DNA of 64,000 nt from Synechococcus sp. JA-2-3B'a(2-13) (GCF_000013225.1 NC_007776.1:2176501-2240500), one strand, 5' to 3'; numbered from the stretch's first letter, positions 7,124 to 16,841 are shown. The notes: generated by a model from the sequence alone, not told the origin. Program-made: numbers and translations.

Positions 7124-8902
7124 GTGGTGAGCTTTGAGGACTCCGTCCGAGTGGCGCAAACAGGACATTCCCCCGCAAGGGCCGGCGCTGCTGCCGTAGA
7201 ACGCCCCAACATCCTGCTGATCGTGCTGGATACCCAGCGGGCGGATCGTCTCTCCTGCTATTGGTCAGAAGCGGAGCGTGCCCGCCAACTGCCCACCAGC
7301 CCCAACCTGGATCGGCTGGCCGCCGAATCCACCCTCTTCGAGCGGGCCATTGCCCCCGCCCAATGGACCATCCCCTCCCACGCTTCCCTGTTTACGGGGG
7401 AATACCCCAGCACCCACCAGACCGTCCAAGCAGATCTGGAGCTGAGCCCCGCCTTGCCCACCCTGGCAGAGCTGTTGCAGCTGAGCGGCTATACCACTGT
7501 GGGCTTTTGCAACAACCCTCTGGTGGGGATCCTGAAAAACGGCTTGCGGCGCGGCTTTGAAACCTTTTACAACTACGGTGGCGCTCTGCCCACCCGCCCC
7601 CCCGAAGGCACCCCCTTGCCCGCCCCCTTGAACCGCTGGCTGGCCGCCTACACCCAATTTTGGCGGCGGCTCTCCTATCCGGTGCAAAACGCCTTTGCCC
7701 GCTCCGACGCCCTCTTCCAGCTGGCGCTGCACCCCTGGTTTGCCTCCCTCTGGACCCGCCTGCTCAACTTCAAAGGCAACACCGCCGCCTCGATTGCCGA
7801 CCTCAACCGCTACCTGCAGCAGATGGCCCGCCGCCGGTCGGATCCCGGAGCACGGCCCTTCTTTTGCTTTGTCAACCTGATGGAGCCCCATCTGCCCTAC
7901 TGGCCGCCGGAGCCCTTTGTGCAGAAATACGCCCCCTATTTCAAAAGCAACCGCGAGGCCCGCGACTTTTTGCGCCAATACAACGCCCAGCCCTACCGCT
8001 GGATGGCGCCCCTGCCGCAGCCCCTTTCTCCACTGCAAGCGCAGGTGCTGCGGGATATCTACGATGCTGAGGTGGCCTACCAAGATCACCTACTGGGATC
8101 CGTCTTCGACACCCTGCGCCACACCGGCCTGGAGCAGAACACGCTGGTGGCCATCGTCGCCGATCACGGCGAAGGCCTGGGAGAACACGACTTCGTCGGC
8201 CACGCCTTTGTGGTCTACGAAGAGCTGATCCGCGTGCCCCTCATCCTGCGCTATCCCGGCCACTTCCCGGCAGGAAAGCGCATTGCCACCCCCGTTTCCA
8301 CCCGCCGCCTCTTCCATACCCTCCTGGAAGCTGCCGGCTTTAGCCCCAACCTTTCCCCCAACGGTGCCCCCTGTGTCAGCCTCAAGCTCCGCCGCGAGGT
8401 CGCCCGCCTCAGCTTGGCCCGCACCTTGGCAGGGGAAGATCCCGAGCAGGGAACAGTGCTCAGCGAAGCCTTCCCGCCCCACCTCCTCATTCGGGCTATG
8501 GAAAGCCGTAACGACAGCCTGCTGCGGGCGCGTGCCTGTTACGACATCCGCCGTGCCCTCTATGAGGGGATGACCAAGCTCATCCAAACGGGGGATCGTC
8601 CCAGCCTCTACAACTTGGAGCAGGATCCGGCGGAGCTGCGGGATCTGCTCTGGGTCGGCGACGGGGATCCCGTGTCCTCTCTCCCTGATGCTGATCCGCA
8701 ACGCTGTCACGACGGGTCGGCGGGGGAAGCCGGCTGGGGATCACTTTCCCCCCAGGCTTGGCTGGCTCGCCTACAGCATGGGCTGAGAGCCTGGGTGAGC
8801 TGGGCAGAGTCCCGGCGGCCTAGCACGGCTCCTCGCAAGGTGAATGTGGAAAGCGATGCCGACTTGGTGCGGCAGATGCAAGAGCTGGGCTACTTGGAGT
8901 AG
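7124..8902 (+). CDS. Sulfatase-fold (alkaline phosphatase superfamily) hydrolase or transferase
   Basis: A 592-residue cytoplasmic-looking protein with no signal peptide. The sulfatase domain starts at about residue 27 with PNILLIVLDTQRADRL (metal-binding Asp). The nucleophile region is WTIPSHASLFTGEYPS, and FVNLMEPHLPYWPP and VAIVADHGEGLGEHDFVGH supply the other metal ligands. The formylglycine Cys/Ser of true sulfatases is replaced by Thr, as in phosphoethanolamine- and glycerophosphate-transferases, so sulfate-ester hydrolysis is doubtful. The GTG start at 7124 is tentative; the first 25 residues overlap a family A repeat (7138-7159) and are probably not conserved. It follows the LptC-like gene by 80 bp, which hints at a role in envelope lipid or glycan modification. 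Confidence 0.8.
   Translation: MVSFEDSVRVAQTGHSPARAGAAAVERPNILLIVLDTQRADRLSCYWSEAERARQLPTSPNLDRLAAESTLFERAIAPAQWTIPSHASLFTGEYPSTHQTVQADLELSPALPTLAELLQLSGYTTVGFCNNPLVGILKNGLRRGFETFYNYGGALPTRPPEGTPLPAPLNRWLAAYTQFWRRLSYPVQNAFARSDALFQLALHPWFASLWTRLLNFKGNTAASIADLNRYLQQMARRRSDPGARPFFCFVNLMEPHLPYWPPEPFVQKYAPYFKSNREARDFLRQYNAQPYRWMAPLPQPLSPLQAQVLRDIYDAEVAYQDHLLGSVFDTLRHTGLEQNTLVAIVADHGEGLGEHDFVGHAFVVYEELIRVPLILRYPGHFPAGKRIATPVSTRRLFHTLLEAAGFSPNLSPNGAPCVSLKLRREVARLSLARTLAGEDPEQGTVLSEAFPPHLLIRAMESRNDSLLRARACYDIRRALYEGMTKLIQTGDRPSLYNLEQDPAELRDLLWVGDGDPVSSLPDADPQRCHDGSAGEAGWGSLSPQAWLARLQHGLRAWVSWAESRRPSTAPRKVNVESDADLVRQMQELGYLE
7138..7159 (-). repeat. Dispersed palindromic repeat family A at the sulfatase-like gene start
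   Basis: On the minus strand reads TTGCGCCACTCGGACGGAGT then CC. It is diverged at the left arm but keeps GGACGGAGTCC. It falls within the first codons of the predicted sulfatase-fold protein (residues about 6-12), so it is either translated or the real start is downstream. Confidence 0.5.
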
Positions 8903-8914
8903 GCAGGGATCCCG

Positions 8915-9427
8915 CTATTCCAGCCCTCCTTCCTCCTCCCTGTGATCCCGCACATAGCCGTTTAGATCGTAGTCATCCATGTCATCCATCTCCTCCGGAT
9001 CCGCCGTTGGCCAATCCTCATTTTGCCCGCCGATAATCACGCGGCTGAGGCCGATGTATTCCAGGCTGAGGGTGCGCAGGGCGTTGATCAACACATCCAG
9101 CGCCATCGCATCGGCGGTGCCCAGATCAAACCAGCAGCGGGCCCAGTTGTCCTTCTCTTCCAGGGATCCCATGTTGTGCATCAGGGAAGGCAAGGGATCC
9201 GATTCGTTGGGATACTCCAGATAGCTCAGATCCGCCTCTGCCTCTTGGGCCACCAGGCGCTCGGCGTTAAATCCCCCCAGTTTGCCCAGCACGTACCATG
9301 ACTCCAGCACCTCGTTGAGGTACTTCAGCTCAGCTTCGACCGGCGGCTCGGCAAACTCAAACCAGATCCACAGATTTCCCGGATCGCACTCGCGAAACTC
9401 CACTTGCATGGACAGTTCCTGATACAT
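8915..9427 (-). CDS. DUF3531 family protein
   Basis: A 170-residue acidic soluble protein. MQVEFRECDPGNLWIWFEF, MHNMGSLEEKDNWARCWFDL and the central LGTADAMALDVLINALRTLS are typical of DUF3531, a conserved family of cyanobacteria and plastid-containing eukaryotes with no established function. The start is either ATG 9427 or ATG 9409 (MQVEFRE); the second fits the usual family start. It converges with the sulfatase-fold gene 12 bp away. No signal peptide or membrane segment is visible. Confidence 0.85.
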   Translation of the reverse strand: MYQELSMQVEFRECDPGNLWIWFEFAEPPVEAELKYLNEVLESWYVLGKLGGFNAERLVAQEAEADLSYLEYPNESDPLPSLMHNMGSLEEKDNWARCWFDLGTADAMALDVLINALRTLSLEYIGLSRVIIGGQNEDWPTADPEEMDDMDDYDLNGYVRDHREEEGGLE

Positions 9428-10715
<1,288 letters not shown>

Positions 10716-10720
10716 GCACT

Positions 10721-12364
10721 CTACCACGCCAGGGCTAGGCCATCGGCACGGGGTTCGGAAGCCGCAATGAAGTGATCCCCATCCCGCAAGAGGATCTGTC
10801 CCCGGCCAAAAAGACCGCAATCCTCTTCTGCGTCCACCACCTGCACTGCATGGCCGCGGGCGGAGAGTTCGCGCACCACCTGGGGCGGCACCGTGCTCTC
10901 CAGCGCCACCTGCGGGATCCCCTGATCCCACAGCACTCGCCAGCGGGGCGCATCCAGAGCCGCCTGGGGGTTCAGGCCGTAATCCACCAAATTCACCACC
11001 ACCTGCACATGGCCTTGGGGCTGCATTGCCCCCCCCATGACACCAAAAGGGCCGAGGGGGATCCCTTCTTTAGATAGAAAGGCGGGGATAATCGTGTGGT
11101 AGGGGCGCTTGCGGGGGCCCACCTGGTTGGGATGGCCGGGCTCCAGGGTGAAACCCGTGCCGCGGTTGTGGAGAGCAATGCCCGTGCCCGGAACCAGCAG
11201 ACCACTGCCGAAGCCATCGAAATTCGACTGAATCAAAGACACCATCAACTCACCATCAGCTGCAGCCAGGTAAACCGTTCCCCCCTCCGGCAGCCCTGGC
11301 TGGGCCAGGGGGATCGCCTCCCTCCCGATCAACTGCCGCCGCCGCTGTGCATAAGCCTTATCCAGCATCTGGGCAGGACTGACCCGCACATACTCCGGAT
11401 CCGCCACCTGTCGGCTCACATCGGCAAAGGCCAGCTTCATTGCCTCAATCTGCAGGTGATAGCGCTCGCCGGCATCGTAGGAGATCCGACCCAGCTCAAA
11501 ACCCTCCAAAAGGTTGAGCGCCATCAAAGCGGCAATGCCCTGCCCGTTGGGGGGGATCTCCCAGACGGTGTAGCCGCGGTAATCCGTATGGATGGGTTCC
11601 ACCCAATCGGCCCGGTGCTCAGCCAAGTCGGCGGGGGACAGGAAGCCGCCCGTGGCCTCCGAGAAAGCCAGCAACTTCTCCGCCAGCTCCCCCCGGTAAA
11701 AACTCTCCCCACCGCTACGGGCAATCTCTTCTAGGGTTTGAGCATGCAGGGGGCTGCTCCAGCGCTCTCCAGCCCGTGGGGCACGCCCTTGGGGAAAGAA
11801 AACGGCCTTGAAGGCCTCGTGGCGCGGATCCGGCAGGGGCAAATAGATGGACTCCGCCGCCTGCCACAGTTGGGCCACCCGGGGAGAGACCGGAAATCCC
11901 TCTTGCGCCAGACGAAGGGCAGGCACAAACAGACGCTCGAACGGCAGCTTTCCCCAGCGCCGGTGCAAGGTCTGCCAAGCGGAAACTGCCCCCGGCACCG
12001 TCACCGCTAACCAATCGTAGGGGGGGATCCGCCCATGGTCCCGGTACCGCTCCGGCGTCAGGGCGGCTGGGCTGCGACCGGAAGCATTCAACCCGTACAG
12101 CTGACCCTCCTCCCCCCCCTCCCACACCAGAGCAAAGGCATCGCCGCCAATGCCATTGGAGGTTGGCTCCACCACCGTCAAAGCCACCGCCATTGCCACG
12201 GCTGCATCCACAGCATTGCCGCCCGCCCAGAACATCTCCATGCCCGCCATTGCCGCCAAAGGTTGGCTGGTGGCCACGGATCCCTGTCTGCCCATCACCA
12301 CCCGTCGCCGCGAAGCAAACGGATAGCGATCCAGGGCCTGCCGCAAAAAAGTGGGTGCTGGCAT
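10721..12364 (-). CDS. ggt: Gamma-glutamyltransferase
   Basis: This family transfers or hydrolyses the gamma-glutamyl group of glutathione and related compounds; it is made as one chain that self-cleaves before a catalytic Thr. The 547-residue protein has GGNAVDAAVAMAVALTVVEP (residues about 40-60), GIGGDAFALVW, the small-subunit start near GGTVYLAAADGELMVSLIQSN, and MGGAMQPQGHVQVVVNLVDYG near the C-terminus. ATG at 12364 fits the family; the open frame extends further upstream to 12586, but that part is antisense-like to the HAD gene. No signal peptide is visible, unlike periplasmic homologues. The start codon directly abuts a family B repeat, leaving no recognisable Shine-Dalgarno. Confidence 0.9.
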   Translation of the reverse strand: MPAPTFLRQALDRYPFASRRRVVMGRQGSVATSQPLAAMAGMEMFWAGGNAVDAAVAMAVALTVVEPTSNGIGGDAFALVWEGGEEGQLYGLNASGRSPAALTPERYRDHGRIPPYDWLAVTVPGAVSAWQTLHRRWGKLPFERLFVPALRLAQEGFPVSPRVAQLWQAAESIYLPLPDPRHEAFKAVFFPQGRAPRAGERWSSPLHAQTLEEIARSGGESFYRGELAEKLLAFSEATGGFLSPADLAEHRADWVEPIHTDYRGYTVWEIPPNGQGIAALMALNLLEGFELGRISYDAGERYHLQIEAMKLAFADVSRQVADPEYVRVSPAQMLDKAYAQRRRQLIGREAIPLAQPGLPEGGTVYLAAADGELMVSLIQSNFDGFGSGLLVPGTGIALHNRGTGFTLEPGHPNQVGPRKRPYHTIIPAFLSKEGIPLGPFGVMGGAMQPQGHVQVVVNLVDYGLNPQAALDAPRWRVLWDQGIPQVALESTVPPQVVRELSARGHAVQVVDAEEDCGLFGRGQILLRDGDHFIAASEPRADGLALAW

Positions 12365-12388
12365 ATCGCTACGCGACGCTCTCGCGAA
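12364..12388. repeat. Family B palindromic repeat at the ggt start codon
   Basis: Reads TATCGCTACGCGACGCTCTC then GCGAA on the plus strand. It lies immediately upstream of the ggt ATG, in the place of its ribosome-binding site. Confidence 0.85.
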
Positions 12389-12401
12389 TGGGCTGGGCTC
12401 C

Positions 12402-13142
12402 CTACACAGGCAGGTTATCGCTACGCGACGCTCTCGCGAACAGGAGTGTGGCCAACTCCGCAAAGCTGTCCACCACCACATCTGCCCCGGCGTGGCGCAG
12501 TTCCTCGGCGGTGAAAGCCGTGGTGAGGCCCACCGCAAAACAGCCAGCCCCCTTAGCGGCGCGGATCCCATGGGTAGAATCTTCAATCACCCAACACAAC
12601 GCCGGATCCAACCCCACAGCGGCAGCCGTTTTCAGGTAAGGCTCTGGGTCGGGCTTGGCCCGCTGAATGTCTTCGGCGGTAATCACCGCGTCAAACCAGC
12701 GGTGCAGGTCGAAGCGCTGGAAAATCTGCGCTTGATCCCGGCGGATGGCCGAAGTGGTGACGGCCAGGGCAGAAAAGCGCTGGCGGCTGGCCGCCAAAAA
12801 CTCCAGCACCCCCGGCACCAGGGGTACCTCTGCCAGCAGCTCGCCAAAAGCCTTGGCCTTTTCCTCGATCAAGCGCTGCACCAGCAGGGGCCGTTCTGCA
12901 GGTGGGGTGTCCGTCTGGTGTTGGACAAGGTACTCGAACATGTCGCGGTCGGTGCGCCCCTTGAACTGCAGGGAGATGGGGGCCAAATCCAGGGATAGGT
13001 GGCAGCGTTGCAGGGCAATGGCCCCGGCGCGGGCATGGATTGGTTCCGAATCCACAATCACCCCGTCCATATCGAAGAGCAAGCCGGCAGTCACGTCAGC
13101 CTTCCCCTGTTGTAGGCACAGCACTTTGGATTGCATAGACAT
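12402..13142 (-). CDS. HAD-superfamily phosphatase/phosphomutase (beta-phosphoglucomutase-like)
   Basis: A 246-residue HAD hydrolase. Motif I is LLFDMDGVIVDSEP (residues about 20-33, nucleophile Asp). Motif II is in ALAVTTSAIRRDQ. The Lys and the acidic motif are in ITAEDIQRAKPDPEPYL and CWVIEDSTHGIRAAKGAG. The alpha-helical cap places it in the subfamily of beta-phosphoglucomutase, phosphoglycolate phosphatase and sugar-phosphatases; the substrate cannot be told. ATG at 13142 directly abuts a family B repeat, and the last dozen residues (FARASRSDNLPV) are encoded by a second copy. That C-terminus is probably not native. It lies upstream of ggt on the same strand, 37 bp apart. Confidence 0.85.
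   Translation of the reverse strand: MSMQSKVLCLQQGKADVTAGLLFDMDGVIVDSEPIHARAGAIALQRCHLSLDLAPISLQFKGRTDRDMFEYLVQHQTDTPPAERPLLVQRLIEEKAKAFGELLAEVPLVPGVLEFLAASRQRFSALAVTTSAIRRDQAQIFQRFDLHRWFDAVITAEDIQRAKPDPEPYLKTAAAVGLDPALCWVIEDSTHGIRAAKGAGCFAVGLTTAFTAEELRHAGADVVVDSFAELATLLFARASRSDNLPV
12416..12440. repeat. Family B palindromic repeat inside the HAD gene 3' end
   Basis: Identical over 25 bp to the copy at 12364. It is translated on the minus strand as FARASRSD near the C-terminus of the HAD phosphatase. Confidence 0.85.
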
Positions 13143-13167
13143 TATCGCTACGCGACGCTTTCGCGAA
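13143..13167. repeat. Family B palindromic repeat at the HAD start codon
   Basis: Differs by one base (C to T) from the two copies at 12364 and 12416. It lies directly against the HAD gene ATG (13140-13142), in the same position and orientation as the copy at the ggt start. Confidence 0.85.
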
Positions 13168-13203
13168 TGGGCAAGCACGGGACAGGGATCCCCTTTAACA
13201 ACC

Positions 13204-13857
13204 CTACTGCCCCGTCTCCATCCCCCACCCGCAGAAGCGGCTGGTGATCTGCCAAATGGGATCCAACACATCGGTCAGGGCGTGGTCGCTCTCCACCGCC
13301 ACCAGTTGGGCCCAGGGGCGACGGGCCACATAGTCTCGACTGGCTTGAATGGGGATGGTGTCGTCTTGGATCCCGTGCACAATTAGGGTGGGCACAGGCC
13401 GTCGTAACCCCCCATCCGGGTAGCGCTGGGCATCGGCGACAAAGCCGTACTCCAAAGGGAGAGGGCGGCCTTCTCCGTAGTGAAACACCATGAGTTGTCC
13501 GGTTCGCCGCCAAGTCTCCACCGCCTCTGCCCCCAGCCGCGGCAGCCAATGGCCTAAAAAGCCAAAAGCCGGCGCCAAGAGCACCAAGCGCTGCACACAG
13601 GGTTGTTGTTCGGCAACCCAGGCAGCCACCAGCCCCCCCAGGCTAGAGCCGATGAGGGTGACAGGGGGGTAGTTCATCTCGGCAAGCTGGCTGGAAACCT
13701 GCTGGATCTGGCGGGTCAAGGTGAGCTGGGCAAAATTGTCCTGGTTCAGATCGGGCACCTGAACAGGGATCCCCACCTGCTGCAGCCGCTGCCGAAAGAA
13801 AGTTGCCTTGGCCGACTGCGGCCCAGAGCCGAATCCATGCAGGTAAATCGCCAACAC
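13204..13857 (-). CDS. Alpha/beta hydrolase, YqiA/UPF0227-like esterase
   Basis: A 217-residue single-domain alpha/beta hydrolase. The oxyanion region is YLHGFGSGPQSAKATFF (residues about 5-21), the nucleophile elbow is LIGSSLGGLVAAW (GxSxG with Ser), the acid is in VHGIQDDTIPI, and the His is in VESDHALTDVL. The layout resembles YqiA-type esterases. No signal peptide is seen, so it acts in the cytoplasm. The substrate is unknown. It lies 12 bp from secG on the same strand, but functional linkage is unlikely. Confidence 0.8.
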   Translation of the reverse strand: MLAIYLHGFGSGPQSAKATFFRQRLQQVGIPVQVPDLNQDNFAQLTLTRQIQQVSSQLAEMNYPPVTLIGSSLGGLVAAWVAEQQPCVQRLVLLAPAFGFLGHWLPRLGAEAVETWRRTGQLMVFHYGEGRPLPLEYGFVADAQRYPDGGLRRPVPTLIVHGIQDDTIPIQASRDYVARRPWAQLVAVESDHALTDVLDPIWQITSRFCGWGMETGQ

Positions 13858-13869
13858 GGAAAGGGATCC

Positions 13870-14109
13870 CTATGGCCCTGTGGCTGCCGAGAGCCAGCCC
13901 GCCCCCAACACCACGCTGATGGAGAGGAAAAGGGTCGCTACCGTCCAGGTGATGCGGTTGAGGTTTTGCTCAGCACTCTTGGAGCTGGAGAACAGCTGGG
14001 CCTGCCCGCCAATGCCCGCCAACCCATCCCCCTTAGGGCTGTGCAGCAGCACCAAGATCACCAGCAAGATGGCCGAAGCCGACCAGAGAAACTCGAAAAA
14101 CGCTTCCAT
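13870..14109 (-). CDS. secG: Preprotein translocase subunit SecG
   Basis: A 79-residue protein with two membrane helices (residues about 5-22 and 54-72) joined by a conserved Gly-rich loop, SPKGDGLAGIGGQAQLF. This is typical of SecG, which assists SecYE in protein export across the plasma and thylakoid membranes. Length and layout match the family. ATG at 14109 is the only reasonable start. Confidence 0.92.
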   Translation of the reverse strand: MEAFFEFLWSASAILLVILVLLHSPKGDGLAGIGGQAQLFSSSKSAEQNLNRITWTVATLFLSISVVLGAGWLSAATGP

Positions 14110-14434
14110 CGCAGCGGATCCCTGTAGGGCAAGTTGCTAAGGCCATTATCGCTTGGAACCGCATCTTAGCGCACCCTGTCTCGGCATCGCTCCCATTTCA
14201 GAATCAAGTTGGCAGGTGAAGACCCACCCATCTTCTGTGGCATCCTCCCGGCGCTCGTCCTGCGGACAGAGCACAGGCTTCCCTTCCCGTCAGCAGGACG
14301 GAGTCCTTACCTCGCGGCTGGGCATTCCTGCCCCCTGCCACTTGCCTGGGTCTACAACCCCCGACAAAACGACTGGACAGGTGGCTTCCCTTCCCCAGCC
14401 TCCCTGGCTACTGCCAGCTCGCAAAACAACCTCT
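14110..14434. other. Gene-free spacer with a family A repeat
   Basis: No gene is supported. The short open frames on both strands are low in conservation signals. It contains a near-consensus family A repeat and continues from the decayed tnpB fragment that follows. Confidence 0.5.
14284..14306 (+). repeat. Dispersed palindromic repeat family A
   Basis: Reads TTCCCGTCAGCAGG followed by ACGGAGTCC. Its left arm resembles the copy inside the NFACT gene (TTCCCGTTAGCGGG). Confidence 0.7.
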
Positions 14435-14680
14435 AATCCACCCAGCACAGTTCCCAAGGCTGAGGCTGGGTCCCGATGCACCCGGTACCGGCATTCAGGG
14501 CACTGAGGCCCCCCGACAGCCCAGCTGTTGCTGACTGTCCCCCAGCACTTGCGACCGATTTGGCTCCTCCCTTTGAGGTCAACCTTGGCAAGGTCCACCT
14601 CACCCTTCCAGCAAACCCACTCCAGAAGACATAGAACCTGTCCCCAGGCAGCCTCGACGCAATCCTTCAGGTCACTAGAC
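14435..14680 (-). pseudogene. Decayed TnpB C-terminal fragment
   Basis: Reading the minus strand gives SDLKDCVEAAWGQVLCLLEW, then DLAKVDLKGRSQIGRKC, CPECRYRVHRDPASALGTVL. This follows the end of TnpB/IS605 OrfB proteins: an AAWGQF-type helix, a V-x-V-x-P-x-x-T-S-Q strand, the zinc finger and the D-x-N-A-A-x-N-I-L RuvC III motif. The first zinc-finger cysteine is Gly (SQIGRKC), the second CxxC pair is intact, and the final Asn is lost (DPASAL). The N-terminal two-thirds are missing. It is much diverged from the two intact tnpB genes in this window, so it derives from a different element. Confidence 0.6.
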
Positions 14681-14908
14681 GGGGAGAGAAGCTGGCGGAC
14701 GAAGATATCGAGAAGATATCGATGGATATCGATCTTGCTTGAGAATCTGAACTGGCTGGGCTAAGCCATCTCTTCTGGAGGTGTTGTTTTGCTCCAGTTG
14801 TTTTGCCCCAAAAGGCGACCCCAAACGGGGCCGCCCGGTCTTTATCCAGCCCTTATGGAGATTTCCAGAGGATCCCCACCTCACCTACAAGGGCAAACAG
14901 TATTCACC

Positions 14909-15082
14909 TCAGTAGCTTACACCCCGGTAGGTCAGGGGCTGATGAGGGTGAGGCATCGCTTTCTTGCTGGTGTGGTGCACACAGAAGGTTTGACCGCGAT
15001 ACTGAGCTTGCAACTCCTCATCGCTGAGCTGAGTATGCGCGGGAACGTAGTCAAAGGTGTTGCCACGGAAAGAGAGTTTCAT
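14909..15082 (-). CDS. Small DUF4278-type protein
   Basis: A 57-residue frame starting at ATG 15082 behind a strong Shine-Dalgarno (GGAGG, 6 nt upstream). It opens MKLSFRGNTFDYVP and closes with LTYRGVSY, the opening and closing pattern of DUF4278, a small cyanobacterial family (typically MKLTYRGxxY...YRGxxY) of unknown function. The centre holds CVHHTSKK. It has no membrane segment. It is flanked by long non-coding stretches. Confidence 0.75.
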   Translation of the reverse strand: MKLSFRGNTFDYVPAHTQLSDEELQAQYRGQTFCVHHTSKKAMPHPHQPLTYRGVSY

Positions 15083-15475
15083 AAGTCGCCTCCATCAACG
15101 AAGGGTTGAGTTTGTTGTTGTTGAACCGTAAGCCACGGAGAGAGTGGCGCGATTCAGTTGAGGCGCGTTCCTTCGGGAAGACCCCTACTTCCGTCTCTGC
15201 ACAGCTCCAGGCCACTGGTGAGCCAACTGCAGAGGTGAACGATTTATCCTATGTCTGTATCATAACTTACGGTTTTGCAGGTTTTTTGGGGGATTTATAG
15301 AAATTTAATCCGGCCATACCCGCAAAAGGGATCCCTTGCCGTCGGCTCTTCCGCGGCTTCTCGGGCCTGACTGGGCAATCACCTATGCACTTTTCGGAAT
15401 AGATTGCCGCAACCGGTTCCGGGCCCAGGGCACCAATCCCGTATTCGGCCAGTCTCCGCAAAATTCTGATTTCTT
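15083..15475. other. Gene-free spacer
   Basis: I see no supportable gene, RNA or repeat in this stretch. It should contain the promoter of the DUF4278 gene (minus strand). A minus-strand frame ending at 15267 has no recognisable features. Confidence 0.4.
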
Positions 15476-16003
15476 CTATTTCACCGCCTGCACAAGTGCC
15501 TGCAGCCCTGCTCGCAGACGTTCCTCGATGTCGGCCTCTAGCTGTAGTGTTCCGGCAGCGTCCAACTGAATTTGAGAACTCAGGATATAAACCCCTCTCA
15601 GGATGTGGGTTGCCCCCATCACCGCCAGCACAGGTTTCATCGCAAAGTCGATGGACAGCAGATGGGCCAGGGTTCCCCCGGTGGCAATGGGGAGAATCAC
15701 TTTACCGGTAAAGGCGTCTTGATCCAGCAAATCCAGCAGTGCCTTCAACACACCTGGATAGGAGGCTTTGTAAACGGGAGCAGAGATGACGATCCCGGTA
15801 GCTTGGGCCACCTTTTGCTGAATTGCCTTGAGTTGAGGGCTATCGAACTTGGCCAGTGCCAGATCCTCTGGGGGCAAATCCCGCACCGAAACAAACTGAG
15901 TGGTCAATCCCAGATCGGACAGGATCCCGGCAGCGTGATGTAAAACGGCTTCTGAGCGAGAAGGAGTGCTGGGACTACCGGAGAGCAGGAGGATGCTGGA
16001 CAT
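15476..16003 (-). CDS. NADPH-dependent FMN reductase, SsuE-like
   Basis: A 175-residue flavodoxin-fold reductase. ILLLSGSPSTPSRSEAVL at residues 4-21 is the phosphate-binding loop, and SAPVYKASYPGVLKALLDLL (residues about 75-94) is the FMN and dimer region typical of SsuE/MsuE. Members supply reduced FMN to alkanesulfonate monooxygenase, but no ssuD or transporter lies nearby, so this role is open. ATG at 16003 fits the family; upstream in-frame residues are not conserved. It stands alone in a gene-poor section. Confidence 0.85.
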   Translation of the reverse strand: MSSILLLSGSPSTPSRSEAVLHHAAGILSDLGLTTQFVSVRDLPPEDLALAKFDSPQLKAIQQKVAQATGIVISAPVYKASYPGVLKALLDLLDQDAFTGKVILPIATGGTLAHLLSIDFAMKPVLAVMGATHILRGVYILSSQIQLDAAGTLQLEADIEERLRAGLQALVQAVK

Positions 16004-16236
16004 AGGCCGCAGACAGAATACTGCCTCAGTTGTACCAGGGATCCCATGTGAAAGATGATTAACCCACTCTCGCCCTGCCCCAGCATGCACGATAGCTTTG
16101 TCTCTCGACGTCATTCCCTGCTGGTCAAATTGCGGGCAAAATATGCCCCCCGACTCCCCACCTACTCAAGGGGTCGGGAACGTGATAGGTTAGATTCAGC
16201 AAGGGTTTCAGCTTGCTAAACTTGAGATTGATTTAC

Positions 16237-16308
16237 GCGGGCGTAGTTCAGTGGTAGAACGCTAGCTTCCCAAGCTGGATGTCGTGAGTTCGAGTCTCAT
16301 CGCCCGCT
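16237..16308 (+). tRNA. tRNA-Gly (anticodon CCC)
   Basis: The acceptor stem GCGGGCG pairs with CGCCCGC. The D arm is GTTC/GAAC, the anticodon stem is CTAGC/GCTGG with loop TTCCCAA (anticodon CCC, reading GGG), and the T arm is GTGAG-TTCGAGT-CTCAT. The 3' CCA is not encoded. All stems fold with only one G-T pair. Confidence 0.95.
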
Positions 16309-16397
16309 TCTCCCAGCCAACCCGCAAAACCCGCTTCCCACAAGCATTCCCGGATTTGGCCTAGTCCGGGAAATCGATGGGCTCAGGGTAAGGAAGC

Positions 16398-16841
16398 ATG
16401 CAACTTTACGAGTACGACTTCTATGCCTGGACGCAAAAGCAAGCCGCACTGCTGAAATCGGGGCAGTGGGATCAACTGGATATCGCCAACTTGGTGGAGG
16501 AAATCGAGGCTTTGGGCAGGCAAGAACGCCGGGAATTGCTGCACCGGCTGGGGATCCTGGTAGGGCATTTGCTGAAGTGGCAATTGCAACCCCACCTGCG
16601 AGGCAAAAGTTGGCGGGCAACGATTACTGAACAACGCCGCCAGATCCAGCGATTGCTCAGAGACAGTCCCAGCCTCAAGCCCGATCTTTCGGCAGCCCTG
16701 CAAGAGGCTCACCAGGACGGGATCCTGTTGGTGGTGAGAGAAACGCCATTGTCTGAAGCAGATCTGCCTGCCCAGTGTCCCTACACATTTGAGCAGGTGA
16801 TGGATCCCGACTTTTATCCTGGCAAGGAAGATCCCCAGTGA
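16398..16841 (+). CDS. DUF29 family protein
   Basis: A 147-residue protein with the DUF29 pattern: YEYDFYAWTQKQAALLKSG at the start, LDIANLVEEIEALGRQERREL, then LLKWQLQPHLRGKSW and DLPAQCPYTFEQVMDPDFYP at the end. DUF29 is a helical family of unknown function that is expanded in cyanobacteria. ATG at 16398 is the natural start. It converges with nusB 5 bp away. Confidence 0.88.
   Translation: MQLYEYDFYAWTQKQAALLKSGQWDQLDIANLVEEIEALGRQERRELLHRLGILVGHLLKWQLQPHLRGKSWRATITEQRRQIQRLLRDSPSLKPDLSAALQEAHQDGILLVVRETPLSEADLPAQCPYTFEQVMDPDFYPGKEDPQ

Noticed and set aside
12365-12586. N-terminal extension of ggt
   Set aside because: The added residues overlap the HAD gene on the same strand in another frame and do not resemble the family. 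The start was placed at 12364.
14789-15109. 106-codon plus-strand frame
   Set aside because: It is antisense to the small DUF4278 gene, which has a strong ribosome site and family sequence.
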